From positions 62,001 through 126,000 of the forward strand of contig CAMCPL010000003.1 of the NCBI GenBank assembly GCA_945876745.1: a DNA stretch of 64,000 nucleotides, written 5' to 3'. Below, in pieces: positions 25,801 through 34,210 of the stretch (positions are counted from its first letter, which is position 1; each line of letters begins with the position of its first letter). The notes under the pieces were generated by a model. That model did no database searches. It had not been told where the DNA came from and saw only the letters and a list, made by a program, of their open reading frames with translations. Position numbers and translations under genes: made by a program. This stretch comes from an uncultured Clostridia bacterium (lineage in GTDB: Bacteria; Bacillota; Clostridia; Oscillospirales; Acutalibacteraceae).

Positions 25801-28206
25801 TTATTTCAGCAATTCTTCAAATTCTTCAATTACTTCCTCGTTGTACTTTTCGTAGTCGACCCTCATCGGCTTAACCTCGCCGTTATACAGCATCTCAAGA
25901 CCTCTTTCAAGACCCTCCTGCGAACTTTCAACAAGCACTCCGCCGTACTTTTTCATAAAGCCTCTCGGACCGACTATATCCGTTGATATGACGCTTTTGC
26001 CTAATATGTCAGCCTCTGTCAACGCAAGACCGAAGCCCTCGTAATACGAGCTTAAAACGAAAAAGTCGCATAGCTTAACTATCGGATATGGATTTGAAAC
26101 ATTTTTAATCAGCAAAATTTTATCCGAAAGCCCCTTTTCCTTAATATGATTTAACAAGAGCGAATATTGGTTTTTGTGCGAGCTTCCGCCCATAATGACA
26201 AGCCTTGCGTCGTTGTGGCTTTTAGAAAATTCCGAGAAAGCGTCAACAAGTCTGTCGTGCCCTTTTTCCGGTGAAAACCTGCCGACTGTTATAAATTTTT
26301 TCGTCTTTTTGTCAAGCAAAAATTCCATTGCTCTTTCACGGCTTTGAGAAGTCTCGGTAGCCTCGTCAAAGTGCACCGGTTCAAGCGATTTTTTTAATAT
26401 GATATTGTGCGGTATAGCATTTTTTGCAATCTGAATATTATCGCTTCTGCCGCTGATTTTTGCAGTCGGCTCAACAATATCCTGCGTAACAACTGCAACC
26501 TTTTTGTAGTTATTGTAGGCGTATTTGAGTACACCTAATCTCTGGTTGCCCCTGCTCTTGATTTCACGCAGCATATCGGAATGAACATAAATAACAGTAT
26601 TCTTTTCCGATTGTGAAAATTTTAATATTTGGTTAGGAACATAACCGCTGAACTGTATGTAAGCTGCGAAATTTGTATAGCCAAAATCCTTTTCAAAGTT
26701 CTGCTTTATTCTTTTTTGCAAAAGTCTAATGTACAGCCCCGTTCCGACCAGCTTATAACGGTACAGCGCCTTTATTATCGTTTCGAAAATCGTAAGGTTG
26801 AAGCCGCCGCTTATTGCATAGTAATTCACGCCTTCGGGGAATGTAAAGATCATATCCCTGTTCTTTTTAATATCCCTTTGATTGTAGCAGATGTAGTAAT
26901 TACGCTTGCCTGTGTCAATCGTGTTAAGTAAGTTTTTGAGTGAAGCCGTAATGCCGTTAGGTGCAAGGCTTCCTGCGTAAATCAAAATGCTTTCTTTACC
27001 GTTTGACGGCATTTCTTCGATTTTTAGCCCTGCGTTTTCGTCTAATATCACAGTATCGCAAAGCTGCTTTGATGCGTTGATATTGTCGTATTTGCAAAAT
27101 TGCGAGATAAATTCGCTGTCGTCATATTCCTTTTCACTTCTCAATTCCGAAAGCAATTCTTGCACATTGCCTGCCTGGGGATAGGGAAGCTCGTCGAGTG
27201 AAATATAAACTCCTCTGTCACGCAGATATTCTTCTCTGTCGTAGGTGAAAAGAATTATTTTTCTGCCCGTGCACGCATAATCAAAGAATACGCTCGAATA
27301 ATCAGTAACGAGACAGTCCGAAATGTTGAGAAAATCGTAAGCGTCGTATTCTTTTTCAAACTCTTTTATATGCCTGAAGCCGCCGAAATCAACCTTGCTT
27401 TTAGATACGGGATGAAGGTTTACATAAAGTATTTCATCGTCATTCAGTTCATTGTCAAGCTCGTTAAGATATGAAATTAAACTTTCGTCGCTGTCCTTCG
27501 AACAGCCCTGCTTTGCCGTTCCCCTAAAGGTTGGCATATAAGCGTAAACTCTTTTGTCGTTCAAATTAAGCCTTTTCCTTAATTCTCTGCGCCGCTCGTC
27601 ATCAAAGAAAATTTCGTTTCTCGGATAGCCGCCGTAAACGATTTTTCCCTGCGCAATGCTGCCTATCATATAGTCCTCGACTATATGCTCCATAGTATAT
27701 TCGTTAGGGAAGAGTATGTAGTCGGCAAGAACAAAATTCTTTTGAGCGTTTCCGATGTTTTCGGCGTCGTTTTTAATTCTTCTGCCGAGCGATTTCAAAG
27801 GAGTGCCGTGCCAGGTGTTGATGTAAACCTGTCCCTCTTTCTTTTGGTAGAAGGGAAGAAAGGTGTTGTCGTTAATCAGGTATTTTGCACTTGCAATTGC
27901 CTTGTAATAGTGCTTTGAGTGTAGCTCTAAAAGCTCAACATTTTTTATATTGTAAGCGTTTAGCTTTCGGTTGAACGCCTGCTTTTTATCCTTTGTGCAA
28001 GCCAAATACACCTTGAAATCTCTGTATTTCTCGCTTGAACAAAGATACTTAACGATATAAAAAACATTTCCGTTGAACTCGCTTGCGTGCTGACTTTCAA
28101 CGAGAATTGTTTTTTCATCTATCGGCAATTTATCAAAGTATTTTATGTATTTGAATTTTGACGGATTATTTATTGCCGCCAAAGCCTTTTTTATCGGTAA
28201 AGCCAT
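25801..28206 (-). CDS. Fused CDP-glycerol glycerophosphotransferase / GT4 glycosyltransferase (copy 2)
   Basis: An 801-residue paralogue of the preceding protein, collinear over its whole length. The TagF-like half carries TWHGTPLKSLGRRIKND and DYSSVFFDYACTGRKIILF; the GT4-like half carries GRFSPEKGHDRLVDAF and SSYYEGFGLALTEADILGKS. The N-terminus is shorter before the shared KYIKYFDKLPIDEK region. The two genes are separated by 104 bp that hold a separate promoter, so this is a tandem duplication that is transcribed independently. Sequence drift between the copies suggests different acceptor or donor choice. Confidence 0.85.
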   Translation of the reverse strand: MALPIKKALAAINNPSKFKYIKYFDKLPIDEKTILVESQHASEFNGNVFYIVKYLCSSEKYRDFKVYLACTKDKKQAFNRKLNAYNIKNVELLELHSKHYYKAIASAKYLINDNTFLPFYQKKEGQVYINTWHGTPLKSLGRRIKNDAENIGNAQKNFVLADYILFPNEYTMEHIVEDYMIGSIAQGKIVYGGYPRNEIFFDDERRRELRKRLNLNDKRVYAYMPTFRGTAKQGCSKDSDESLISYLNELDNELNDDEILYVNLHPVSKSKVDFGGFRHIKEFEKEYDAYDFLNISDCLVTDYSSVFFDYACTGRKIILFTYDREEYLRDRGVYISLDELPYPQAGNVQELLSELRSEKEYDDSEFISQFCKYDNINASKQLCDTVILDENAGLKIEEMPSNGKESILIYAGSLAPNGITASLKNLLNTIDTGKRNYYICYNQRDIKKNRDMIFTFPEGVNYYAISGGFNLTIFETIIKALYRYKLVGTGLYIRLLQKRIKQNFEKDFGYTNFAAYIQFSGYVPNQILKFSQSEKNTVIYVHSDMLREIKSRGNQRLGVLKYAYNNYKKVAVVTQDIVEPTAKISGRSDNIQIAKNAIPHNIILKKSLEPVHFDEATETSQSRERAMEFLLDKKTKKFITVGRFSPEKGHDRLVDAFSEFSKSHNDARLVIMGGSSHKNQYSLLLNHIKEKGLSDKILLIKNVSNPYPIVKLCDFFVLSSYYEGFGLALTEADILGKSVISTDIVGPRGFMKKYGGVLVESSQEGLERGLEMLYNGEVKPMRVDYEKYNEEVIEEFEELLK

Positions 28207-28239
28207 ATCATCACCTCAAAACCGAATATCTCTGTCTTA

Positions 28240-28268
28240 ACTTTACCACAACTGTCACCCTTTATCAA
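28240..28268 (-). promoter_or_regulatory. Sigma-A promoter of TagF-GT4 copy 2
   Basis: On the minus strand: TTGATA (28268-28263), 17-bp spacer, TAAAGT (28245-28240), 33 bp upstream of the ATG at 28206. The same -35 hexamer is used by copy 1. Confidence 0.55.
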
Positions 28269-28344
28269 GTATTTAATCCCTTCAACCTGTTCATCATCTG
28301 TTTTTAAGTGTTGCTTTTTTGAGTGAGTTGTGTTAATATAATCC

Positions 28345-28436
28345 CGTCAGCCGAAACTGACGAAAATTTGAGATAACCTGTTCCCATTCCGAACACAGCA
28401 GTAAAGCTCTTGCATATTCGTGCAGGAGTATTTTTA
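28345..28436 (+). other. 5S-rRNA-like segment in the leader of the kinase-NUDIX gene
   Basis: From about 28366 the sequence follows bacterial 5S rRNA around helix II, helix III and loop C. ACCTGTTCCCATTCCGAACA and the following CAGCAGTAAAGCTC match the 5S pattern ACCyGTTCCCATnCCGAACACrGnAGTTAAGCTC. Helix III is intact (CTGTTC with GAACACAG, the usual two-base bulge). The rest of 5S is missing: helix IV is replaced by an 8-bp hairpin (CTCTTGCA / TGCAGGAG), and a CGTCAG/CTGACG hairpin lies upstream. TATAAT is at 28337-28342 and the coding start at 28452, so it lies in the predicted 5' leader. It is either a 5S remnant or a 5S mimic. Confidence 0.6.
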
Positions 28437-28451
28437 TTTTAGGAGGTATTT

Positions 28452-29420
28452 ATGTTTGATTACAAAAGAATTATTGTTGTCGGTTGTCCGGGCGCAGGTA
28501 AGAGCACATTCAGCCGAAAACTGCACCAAGCAACAAATATTGAGCTTTTTCATTTAGATGCAATTTATTGGAAAAGTAACACTTCCCACATCACAAGACC
28601 GACCTTGATAAGAAAGCAAAAGAAAATCTTCAAAAGGGATAGCTTTATCATTGACGGAAATTTTAAGTCAACTCTTGAACTGCGCCTTGCACAGGCGGAT
28701 TTGGTATTTTTCTTTGACTTGCCGGTTGAGGATTGTATTTACGGTGCAACCCACAGAAAAGGGAACAGACCTGAAATGCCGTTTGAACTTCCTGATGACG
28801 AAGAATTGGTTGAATTTATTAAGCGCTTCAATACCGATGTAAGACCGAGAATGCTTGAGCTTTTTGAAAAGTACAGCTCAAATGTTGTAACCTTTACTTC
28901 GCGACAACAGGCAGACAATTATATTACCGAGCTTAAAAAAAGCACCTCGCCTGACTTAACCCTAAAAACCGAAAACGGCTATTTTAATCACCGTGTTGCC
29001 GCAGTAATTGTCAATGATAATAAGCTGCTTGCTCAAAAAAATACAAAGGATAATTCATATTATCTTGTCGGAGGCAGAGTTCGCTTCGGCGAGTCGAGCA
29101 AGGACGCACTTGTCCGAGAAATTAAGGAGGAATTAGGCGTTACTTTGACTGACCTTGAGCCTCTTTGGATAAACGAATGTTTTTTCGATGATGATGGAAA
29201 ATCTTATCACGAAATAGGTATTTATTACCGTGTTGATTTAGAAAACACAGGCTTTTCGCATTTTGAAAAAACCTTTGAAACGAAAGAATCAAATAGAACA
29301 AACTGCTACGAATGGTTGAGCCTTGATAATCTTGACAGCATTATGCTTTATCCTCAGTTTATTAAGAACGAAATTAAAAAAATTGACAATTTGAAATTAA
29401 TCATCACTAAGGAGAATTAG
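28452..29420 (+). CDS. Fused adenylate-kinase-like P-loop protein and NUDIX hydrolase
   Basis: A 322-residue two-domain protein. Residues 1-165 are a FlaR/adenylate-kinase-like P-loop NTPase with VGCPGAGKSTFSRKL, FHLDAIYW and IIDGNF. Residues 175-322 are a NUDIX domain with the box GRVRFGESSKDALVREIKEE and LGV, matching Gx5Ex7REUxEExGU. The first domain class phosphorylates small substrates or is annotated as a topology modulator; the second cleaves a nucleoside diphosphate linked to another group. The joint substrate is unknown. AGGAGGT precedes the ATG. A second NUDIX gene starts 1 bp after its stop. Confidence 0.82.
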   Translation: MFDYKRIIVVGCPGAGKSTFSRKLHQATNIELFHLDAIYWKSNTSHITRPTLIRKQKKIFKRDSFIIDGNFKSTLELRLAQADLVFFFDLPVEDCIYGATHRKGNRPEMPFELPDDEELVEFIKRFNTDVRPRMLELFEKYSSNVVTFTSRQQADNYITELKKSTSPDLTLKTENGYFNHRVAAVIVNDNKLLAQKNTKDNSYYLVGGRVRFGESSKDALVREIKEELGVTLTDLEPLWINECFFDDDGKSYHEIGIYYRVDLENTGFSHFEKTFETKESNRTNCYEWLSLDNLDSIMLYPQFIKNEIKKIDNLKLIITKEN

Positions 29421-29421
29421 T

Positions 29422-29841
29422 ATGGAGCTTTGGGACGCTTATGACAGAAATCTGAATAAAATCGAAAATATTGCATTGATTAGAGGAAAACAAATTCCTA
29501 ACGGCGTTTATCATATAGTGTGCGATATTGCCGTTAGGCATACCGACGGTACATATCTTATTATGCAAAGAGATTATAATAAGCACTTAGGCGGTATGTG
29601 GGAACTTACAGCAGGAGGCTCGGCGTTTCAAGGCGAAACGCCCGACGACTGTGCTAATAGGGAACTATCAGAGGAAACAGGAATTGTTTCGGAAAATATT
29701 AAACAAATCGGAATTGTTATCAGCGACGAACATAATTCTATATATTTTGAGTATTTGTGCATAACCGATTGCGATAAAAATTCCGTTACTCTGCAAAAAG
29801 GCGAAACCGTTGCTTATAAATGGATAGGCAATAAAGAGTAA
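29422..29841 (+). pseudogene. NUDIX hydrolase truncated by a MITE insertion
   Basis: The open frame is 139 residues with a full NUDIX box (GSAFQGETPDDCANRELSEE, then TGIV), so it may still be catalytic. Its last codons (GNKE and stop) are contributed by the left end of a 278-bp inserted element. Removing the element and one copy of the TA target restores the frame from YKWI straight into TLEELKSIKPDELATTRIQN and on to a stop at 30183. About 26 native C-terminal residues are therefore lost. It follows the kinase-NUDIX gene by 1 bp and was presumably co-translated with it. Confidence 0.8.
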
Positions 29842-30102
29842 TCCGAACCGTGGTTCAAATTGGCTGATTTGCCCTTACTCTGCGTTAAAAATACTCGGAA
29901 TACGAAAAGTATTCCTGCGTTTTTGTGCCTTGATTAAGAACAAATCAGTTCAATTTTAACTCTTCGACCGAAAATGCTTGTAGTAAAGATGAATTTTGGG
30001 CTTTGAGACGGAAGCCCTACTCGCGTAAGGCGACGGCGAAAAGTTCAAAAGTCGCTTTAATACAAGTATTTTCGGCAGGTTCGGATTACTCTTTATTGCC
30101 TA
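29825..30102 (+). mobile_element. 278-bp MITE with 23-bp terminal inverted repeats, copy 1
   Basis: The ends are perfect 23-bp inverted repeats: TAGGCAATAAAGAGTAATCC plus GAA on the left, the reverse complement on the right, including the duplicated TA target. No transposase is encoded. Inside are two long imperfect hairpins, one around CAAATTGGCTGATTTG / CAAATCAGTTCAATTT and one around CCGAAAATGCTTGTA / TACAAGTATTTTCGG. TA duplication is the habit of IS630/Tc1-mariner transposases. A second 278-bp copy, inverted, lies at 43103-43380. Confidence 0.88.
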
Positions 30103-30183
30103 ACCTTGGAAGAACTAAAGTCAATAAAACCGGATGAACTCGCCACAACCCGAATACAAAATTTCATTAATGAGCTGAAATAA
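30103..30183 (+). pseudogene. Severed C-terminal tail of the NUDIX gene
   Basis: 26 codons plus TAA directly after the MITE: TLEELKSIKPDELATTRIQN, then FINELK. It joins in frame to codon ATA of the upstream NUDIX gene when the MITE is removed. It has no start of its own. Confidence 0.75.
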
Positions 30184-30232
30184 TAACTATAAAATGTGAC
30201 TGTCCCTTTGTGTCACTATATATAACAACATA

Positions 30233-30270
30233 TCCCACCCTGACATTCCCTTGTCAGAGTGGGGTTTTTT
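30233..30270 (+). terminator. Intrinsic terminator after the NUDIX pair
   Basis: The 12-bp stem CCCACCCTGACA / TGTCAGAGTGGG (one mismatch) with a 6-nt loop is followed by TTTTTT. It probably ended the original kinase-NUDIX transcript. Confidence 0.85.
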
Positions 30271-30303
30271 GCTGTTATATTTTATATTAAAATCGCTTCA
30301 AAA

Positions 30304-30327
30304 ATGACTGCAATTATGACTGCAATT
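30304..30327. repeat. Perfect 12-bp tandem duplication
   Basis: ATGACTGCAATT occurs twice without a gap. It lies in the AT-rich zone between the NUDIX pair and the restriction island; nothing coding is visible here. Confidence 0.6.
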
Positions 30328-30411
30328 TGTCTTTATTTTAAGATATATTGAATTTATTTCAAATTCTCAAAATCTTAAAAAACCCCTAAAAAAGCATTTC
30401 GTTAAAAATAA

Positions 30412-30443
30412 AACACCCATAAGCAACGCCTTGCTATGGGTGT
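30412..30443 (-). terminator. Probable minus-strand terminator beyond the restriction island
   Basis: ACACCCATA(A)GCA pairs with TGCTATGGGTGT (one bulge). On the minus strand the stem is followed by TTTTATTTTT. It could end the island operon running leftwards. Confidence 0.65.
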
Positions 30444-30459
30444 AAATGTGTTTGTACAG

Positions 30460-30474
30460 CATATTTGATACAAT
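30460..30474. repeat. Left 15-bp direct repeat bounding the restriction island
   Basis: CATATTTGATACAAT here and at 34301-34315, same orientation, identical. The preceding bases also agree (GTACAG versus GTGCAC). It lies just outside the left triple repeat and is a candidate attachment or duplication site. Confidence 0.6.
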
Positions 30475-30530
30475 GTGACCACCTGTCCCAAAATGTGACC
30501 CTGCGCCTAAAAATGTGACCAACTATAAAT
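30471..30530. repeat. Triple repeat with 20-bp period, left island end
   Basis: AATGTGACC begins at 30472, 30492 and 30512, exactly two helical turns apart, with unrelated 11-bp fillers. It lies between the left direct repeat and the stop of the island operon. A similar arrangement with another core lies at the right end. It suggests binding sites for a protein contacting one DNA face. Confidence 0.65.
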
Positions 30531-30571
30531 TTTTATTATTGTTGTTTATGAAAAGTATTTATTTTTTATAT

Positions 30572-31018
30572 TTATGATAATTCATTTTCAAGAAATTCAC
30601 ATAATTCGTTAATATCATTATCATCTTTTGATACAAATAAATAGTTTACAACACATTCTATCAAATCATTTTCAGTTCTTCCACTTCTTTTTAATTCAGA
30701 ACTTATAACTCCGTATAATGCTTTTCCTGTTGATATTGAATCTGGATCTTTTGGTGGTTGATTCTTTATGCCATTAAGATACTCTTTAATTATTAAATCT
30801 AAAGATTTTGATAAAAATACATAATCGTTTAACTCTTTGAAAAGTGCTTTATCAACATTGTTTATTAATTTTTCCAGAAGGTATTTTTCTAAACTTTTAA
30901 TTGGTAAATAAGCAGGACTAGTTTCAAATCCTATTTTTTCTTTTCTAATAAAGCTTGCTACTGATGGTTTTATATCGCGATCTAAAATTACTCTGATTTT
31001 TGTGATTGGTGATACCAT
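30572..31018 (-). pseudogene. C-terminal (TOPRIM) part of a frameshifted OLD-like ATPase-nuclease
   Basis: A 148-residue frame holding the second half of a TOPRIM domain, with the Asp motif VILDRD near its start, followed by a helical C-terminus. Its reading frame extends upstream past the ATG at 31018 through HQVLRYAYDIINTH to the G7 tract at about 31066-31072, where it should join the ATPase frame. It has no ribosome site of its own. Together with the upstream part it would make one protein of about 510 residues. It is last in the leftward island operon. Confidence 0.7.
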
Positions 31019-32067
31019 GTGAGTATTAATAATATCATATGCATATCGTAAAACTTGATGCCATCCCCCCCGATTGGTTGAACAAGGACTCGTTTATTAG
31101 ATAACAATCTCTTTTCCTGAATTATTCGTTCTACAATTTGTTTTGCTAAAATATCCTCAACTAAAAATAAAAAATCAAAACCATATGTTGATGCTTCCAA
31201 AGAGCGTGCTGCGTAAGCAGGATAACATGGGTTGATCAAATCAAGACTACCATCATGATATAATTGCAAATAATAAATGTTGCTCGGTGGAAGTTGCCTT
31301 AATATATCAATTGAATGAGTCGAAAACAGAATCATAAAATTTTTTTTATTAGATATTTCTTTAAAGAAACTTATTAATCTTCTTAATGAAGAAGAATGAA
31401 GGGCAAGTTCTATTTCATCTAAATATATAAAAGTCGGTGATTTTCCATATACTTTTCTATGTATTCTTAATTCAATTGAATATAGTATAGTTAAGAGAAG
31501 ATTTTCACCTGTGGACATATTTAATTGACTTACCATAATGTTGTTTTTTTCAATAAAAAATATAGGTCTTTTTAAATTTAATTCTTTAAGAATTTTTTTA
31601 TTTTTTAAAATATATAAATTAGAATAATAATCTTTATCGTCCCTTAAAATCTTCCCTAAATTTTCAATAATAAAAGTTGATGCTTTTTGCAACTTGTTCT
31701 TTTCAATGTTTGAAAATGTTTTTAATAATGAATAATCTACATCTTTAAATCTATTTCCAAATACAATGCTTCCCTCAAAAAAACCAGTAATATTTAAATT
31801 ACCTTCTGGTTCCATCCATTCTCCGTTTTCTGACTTTATAGTTCTGTGATAAGTTCCATACTTAAATTCGATTTCAGAATTCTCGCGAGGTTTTCCAAAA
31901 TAGTCTTCTAAAGTAACATTAAAAAATGAACAAGCGGCACATGATATTATTGTACTTTTTCCTGTTCCATTTTCACCTGTTAATGCATACAATCCATTTT
32001 CTGATGGAATTTGGAAATCGAAATCATCTATTCCTTTGATATTATGTATTTTTACAGAAATTCCCAT
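30988..32067 (-). pseudogene. N-terminal part of a frameshifted OLD-like ATPase/TOPRIM protein
   Basis: An AAA/ABC-type ATPase of the OLD group: Walker A GENGTGKST (residues 31-39), signature-like MSTGENLLL, Walker B TFIYLDEIE, switch His in ILFSTHS, then the Glu motif of a TOPRIM domain in FLVEDILAKQIVERI. At QPIGG the gene meets a G7 run (C7 on the plus strand) and changes into a non-family tail that stops at 30988. One extra G, or two fewer, restores the TOPRIM frame. It may be a disrupted, phase-variable or mis-sequenced gene. OLD-like nucleases often act in phage defence; here one accompanies a HaeIII-type system. Confidence 0.75.
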
Positions 32068-32131
32068 GATAAACATCCATTTTTATATATAATTTTTTAA
32101 ATTTCTAAAACAAAATATGTTATATAACTTT

Positions 32132-33085
32132 TTAATTCCAATAACAATTTATTGAAATAATTGTTGCAGGCATTCCGATAATTTGAACATCAAATTTCAA
32201 ACTTGTTTCAACTTTTGTTGAAGCATTATGTATTCGGAAACTAAATTGCCAACCGTTGTCCATGTACAGTTCGACTGTGTTTTTGCTATTTGGTTTAAAA
32301 TCAAGACTGACAATTCTTGTAGGCAATGTTGAAATTGGAACTTTTATTTTTGCTTCTTTTGTTGTGCTTGGCTTGTTTAAAGTGCCTCTCAAATTGTAGG
32401 TCTGTATTTGTGTTAGTCTTTTATTATCAATGCTTATAACTTTATAAAAATCAAATTCACCAAGCAAATATTCAACCATTTTTCTTGGAAGGTCAGGATG
32501 TTGTGAATTACTGAGTTTTATTTCATCAACAAAAGCATTTAAAATTGGAACATAAACATCATTTTCTTTATCATCTAACTCGCTCCATTTTAAGTCCTTA
32601 TTTTTACATTCTTTTAGATAATCAAAAACAACATTAACGCTATTCCAATATTGGTTAGAACATTCTACACCAAACCATTTCTTGCCAAAATCAATTTTAG
32701 GCGATAATCTACTGTGTTTAACAGCAAAATGGTTATGCTTTACGCTTAAACCAATCTCCCAATGAATATTTCTGCGGATAATCAGTATATCTCTAACATC
32801 ACCAATTTCACCTTCACTGTCTTTTTGAATTTTTAAATCGAGTTGATCGTTACCGTCTTCTATAATCAAAGGCTCTAAGTCGAAAATAGTTAATACAGCA
32901 GCTTTTGCACTTTCTGTTAATATTTCTTTTAATTGAGCATCAATGTTATTCCATGCATTTTGAGCAGCTTCATAACTTGAATTTTTATCTATTACAGCTA
33001 ATCTGAATTTGTTGATTTCTTCAGCTAATGTAATTAAACAAATATATTCATATGCTCTGCCTTGGTCATTACTTGCACTACTCAT
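32132..33085 (-). CDS. HaeIII-family type II restriction endonuclease (predicted GGCC)
   Basis: A 317-residue protein with the family N-terminus SNDQGRAYEYICLITLAEEI and a region typical of the HaeIII endonuclease family (GLSVKHNHFAVKHSRLSPKI). Length matches R.HaeIII, about 318 residues from memory. The start is placed at the ATG at 33085 because GAAGGAG lies just before it; the ATG at 33103 would put that site inside the coding region. The gene begins 11 bp after the methyltransferase stop. It should cut GGCC unless methylated. No controller protein gene is visible. Confidence 0.85.
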   Translation of the reverse strand: MSSASNDQGRAYEYICLITLAEEINKFRLAVIDKNSSYEAAQNAWNNIDAQLKEILTESAKAAVLTIFDLEPLIIEDGNDQLDLKIQKDSEGEIGDVRDILIIRRNIHWEIGLSVKHNHFAVKHSRLSPKIDFGKKWFGVECSNQYWNSVNVVFDYLKECKNKDLKWSELDDKENDVYVPILNAFVDEIKLSNSQHPDLPRKMVEYLLGEFDFYKVISIDNKRLTQIQTYNLRGTLNKPSTTKEAKIKVPISTLPTRIVSLDFKPNSKNTVELYMDNGWQFSFRIHNASTKVETSLKFDVQIIGMPATIISINCYWN

Positions 33086-33095
33086 ATTTTCTCCT

Positions 33096-34088
33096 TCATC
33101 CATTTAAAGCATCTTTTATTGAACATGCTATAATATATGATAAGTTTATAGGAACAGCATTTCCAATCATTTTATAACCATAATCCACATCGGTATAAAT
33201 AAATTTAAAATCATCTGGAAAGCCTTGTATTCTAGCGCATTCCCTTACAGTTAATCTCCTATATAAATCTTCATAACCTGGAACGAAAATACGCTTGTTC
33301 TTTTCAACAAATTTCATTTTTGGAGCTTGAGGATGTAATTGACATTGTCTGCCACTTGCTTGAACTGTGAAAGCTTGTTCATTCCATCCTCTGACTCGAT
33401 TTCTACTCATAAAAATAGTTGAATAAGCACCAATATAATATTCGTGATTTGGAATTTCTAAATCTCCGTTTGTTTTGTTTTTTGGTAAAGCAGGTATAGG
33501 TGTATCAACCAAATCACCAATAGCATCCTTCATAGTTAATTTGTCTTTTGCATTTGGTGTTGTTGGATTTGGAAATTTGAAATCAATCTTTAAATCTTTT
33601 CTAAATCCGATATAAAAAACGCGCTTTCTATCTTGTGGTACACCATAATCAGCAGCATTTACGAGTGTAAGTGTAAGATTATAACCACAATCTTCAAATT
33701 GCTGAATTATATTTTTTACAGCTTCTGAATGTCTGCTTGCCAACATACCCGAAACATTTTCGGCAAGAAAAAATTTAGGTTGCTTGTTTTTTAAAATTCT
33801 TATGTAATCAAAAAATAATTGACCTCTTGAATCATTAATGCCTCTTAATGAACCGGCTTCACTCCAACTTTGACAAGGAGGTCCACCGATGATTCCGTCA
33901 ATTTCATTTGGAAAGTCAGCATCTTTAATATTTCTAATATCACCTTTTATAAGTGGAGCAGCGTGGTTTGCTTCATAGGTTGCCCATATACCTTTGTCAT
34001 ATTCATTAGCCATAGATATATTAAAACCTGCTTTTTCAAAGCCTAAATCTAAACCACCAGCTCCGGAAAACAAACTAATCAAATTCAT
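33096..34088 (-). CDS. M.HaeIII-like DNA (cytosine-5) methyltransferase (predicted GGCC)
   Basis: A 330-residue C5 methyltransferase with motif [19 protein letters not shown], catalytic Cys in [10 protein letters not shown] (motif IV), ENV (motif VI), QDRKR (motif VIII) and GNAVP (motif X). It resembles M.HaeIII closely from end to end as I recall it, including the target-recognition part [20 protein letters not shown], so GGCC with methylation of the inner C is the likely target. It is first in the island operon, preceded by AGAGG and an AT-rich TATAAT region. Base composition is visibly more AT-rich than the flanking core genes, suggesting transfer. Confidence 0.92.
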   Translation of the reverse strand: MNLISLFSGAGGLDLGFEKAGFNISMANEYDKGIWATYEANHAAPLIKGDIRNIKDADFPNEIDGIIGGPPCQSWSEAGSLRGINDSRGQLFFDYIRILKNKQPKFFLAENVSGMLASRHSEAVKNIIQQFEDCGYNLTLTLVNAADYGVPQDRKRVFYIGFRKDLKIDFKFPNPTTPNAKDKLTMKDAIGDLVDTPIPALPKNKTNGDLEIPNHEYYIGAYSTIFMSRNRVRGWNEQAFTVQASGRQCQLHPQAPKMKFVEKNKRIFVPGYEDLYRRLTVRECARIQGFPDDFKFIYTDVDYGYKMIGNAVPINLSYIIACSIKDALNG

Positions 34089-34210
34089 AATTAAACCTCT
34101 AAAATTAATAATATAATTATATCATAAATTATCGATAAATAAAAGATAAATTCTTAACTTGAAAAAATTAGTACGTATTATTGTACCTTTAAACTATGCG
34201 AAATATAATC

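Noticed and set aside
28345-28436. A complete 5S rRNA gene
   Set aside because: Only the helix II/III-loop C part matches; helix I, IV and V are not found, and no 16S or 23S sequence is near.
29825-30102. A coding insertion sequence
   Set aside because: The element is 278 bp with no transposase frame, so it is non-autonomous.
30471-30530. CRISPR array
   Set aside because: The repeat core is only 9 bp with 11-bp fillers and three units; no cas genes are present.
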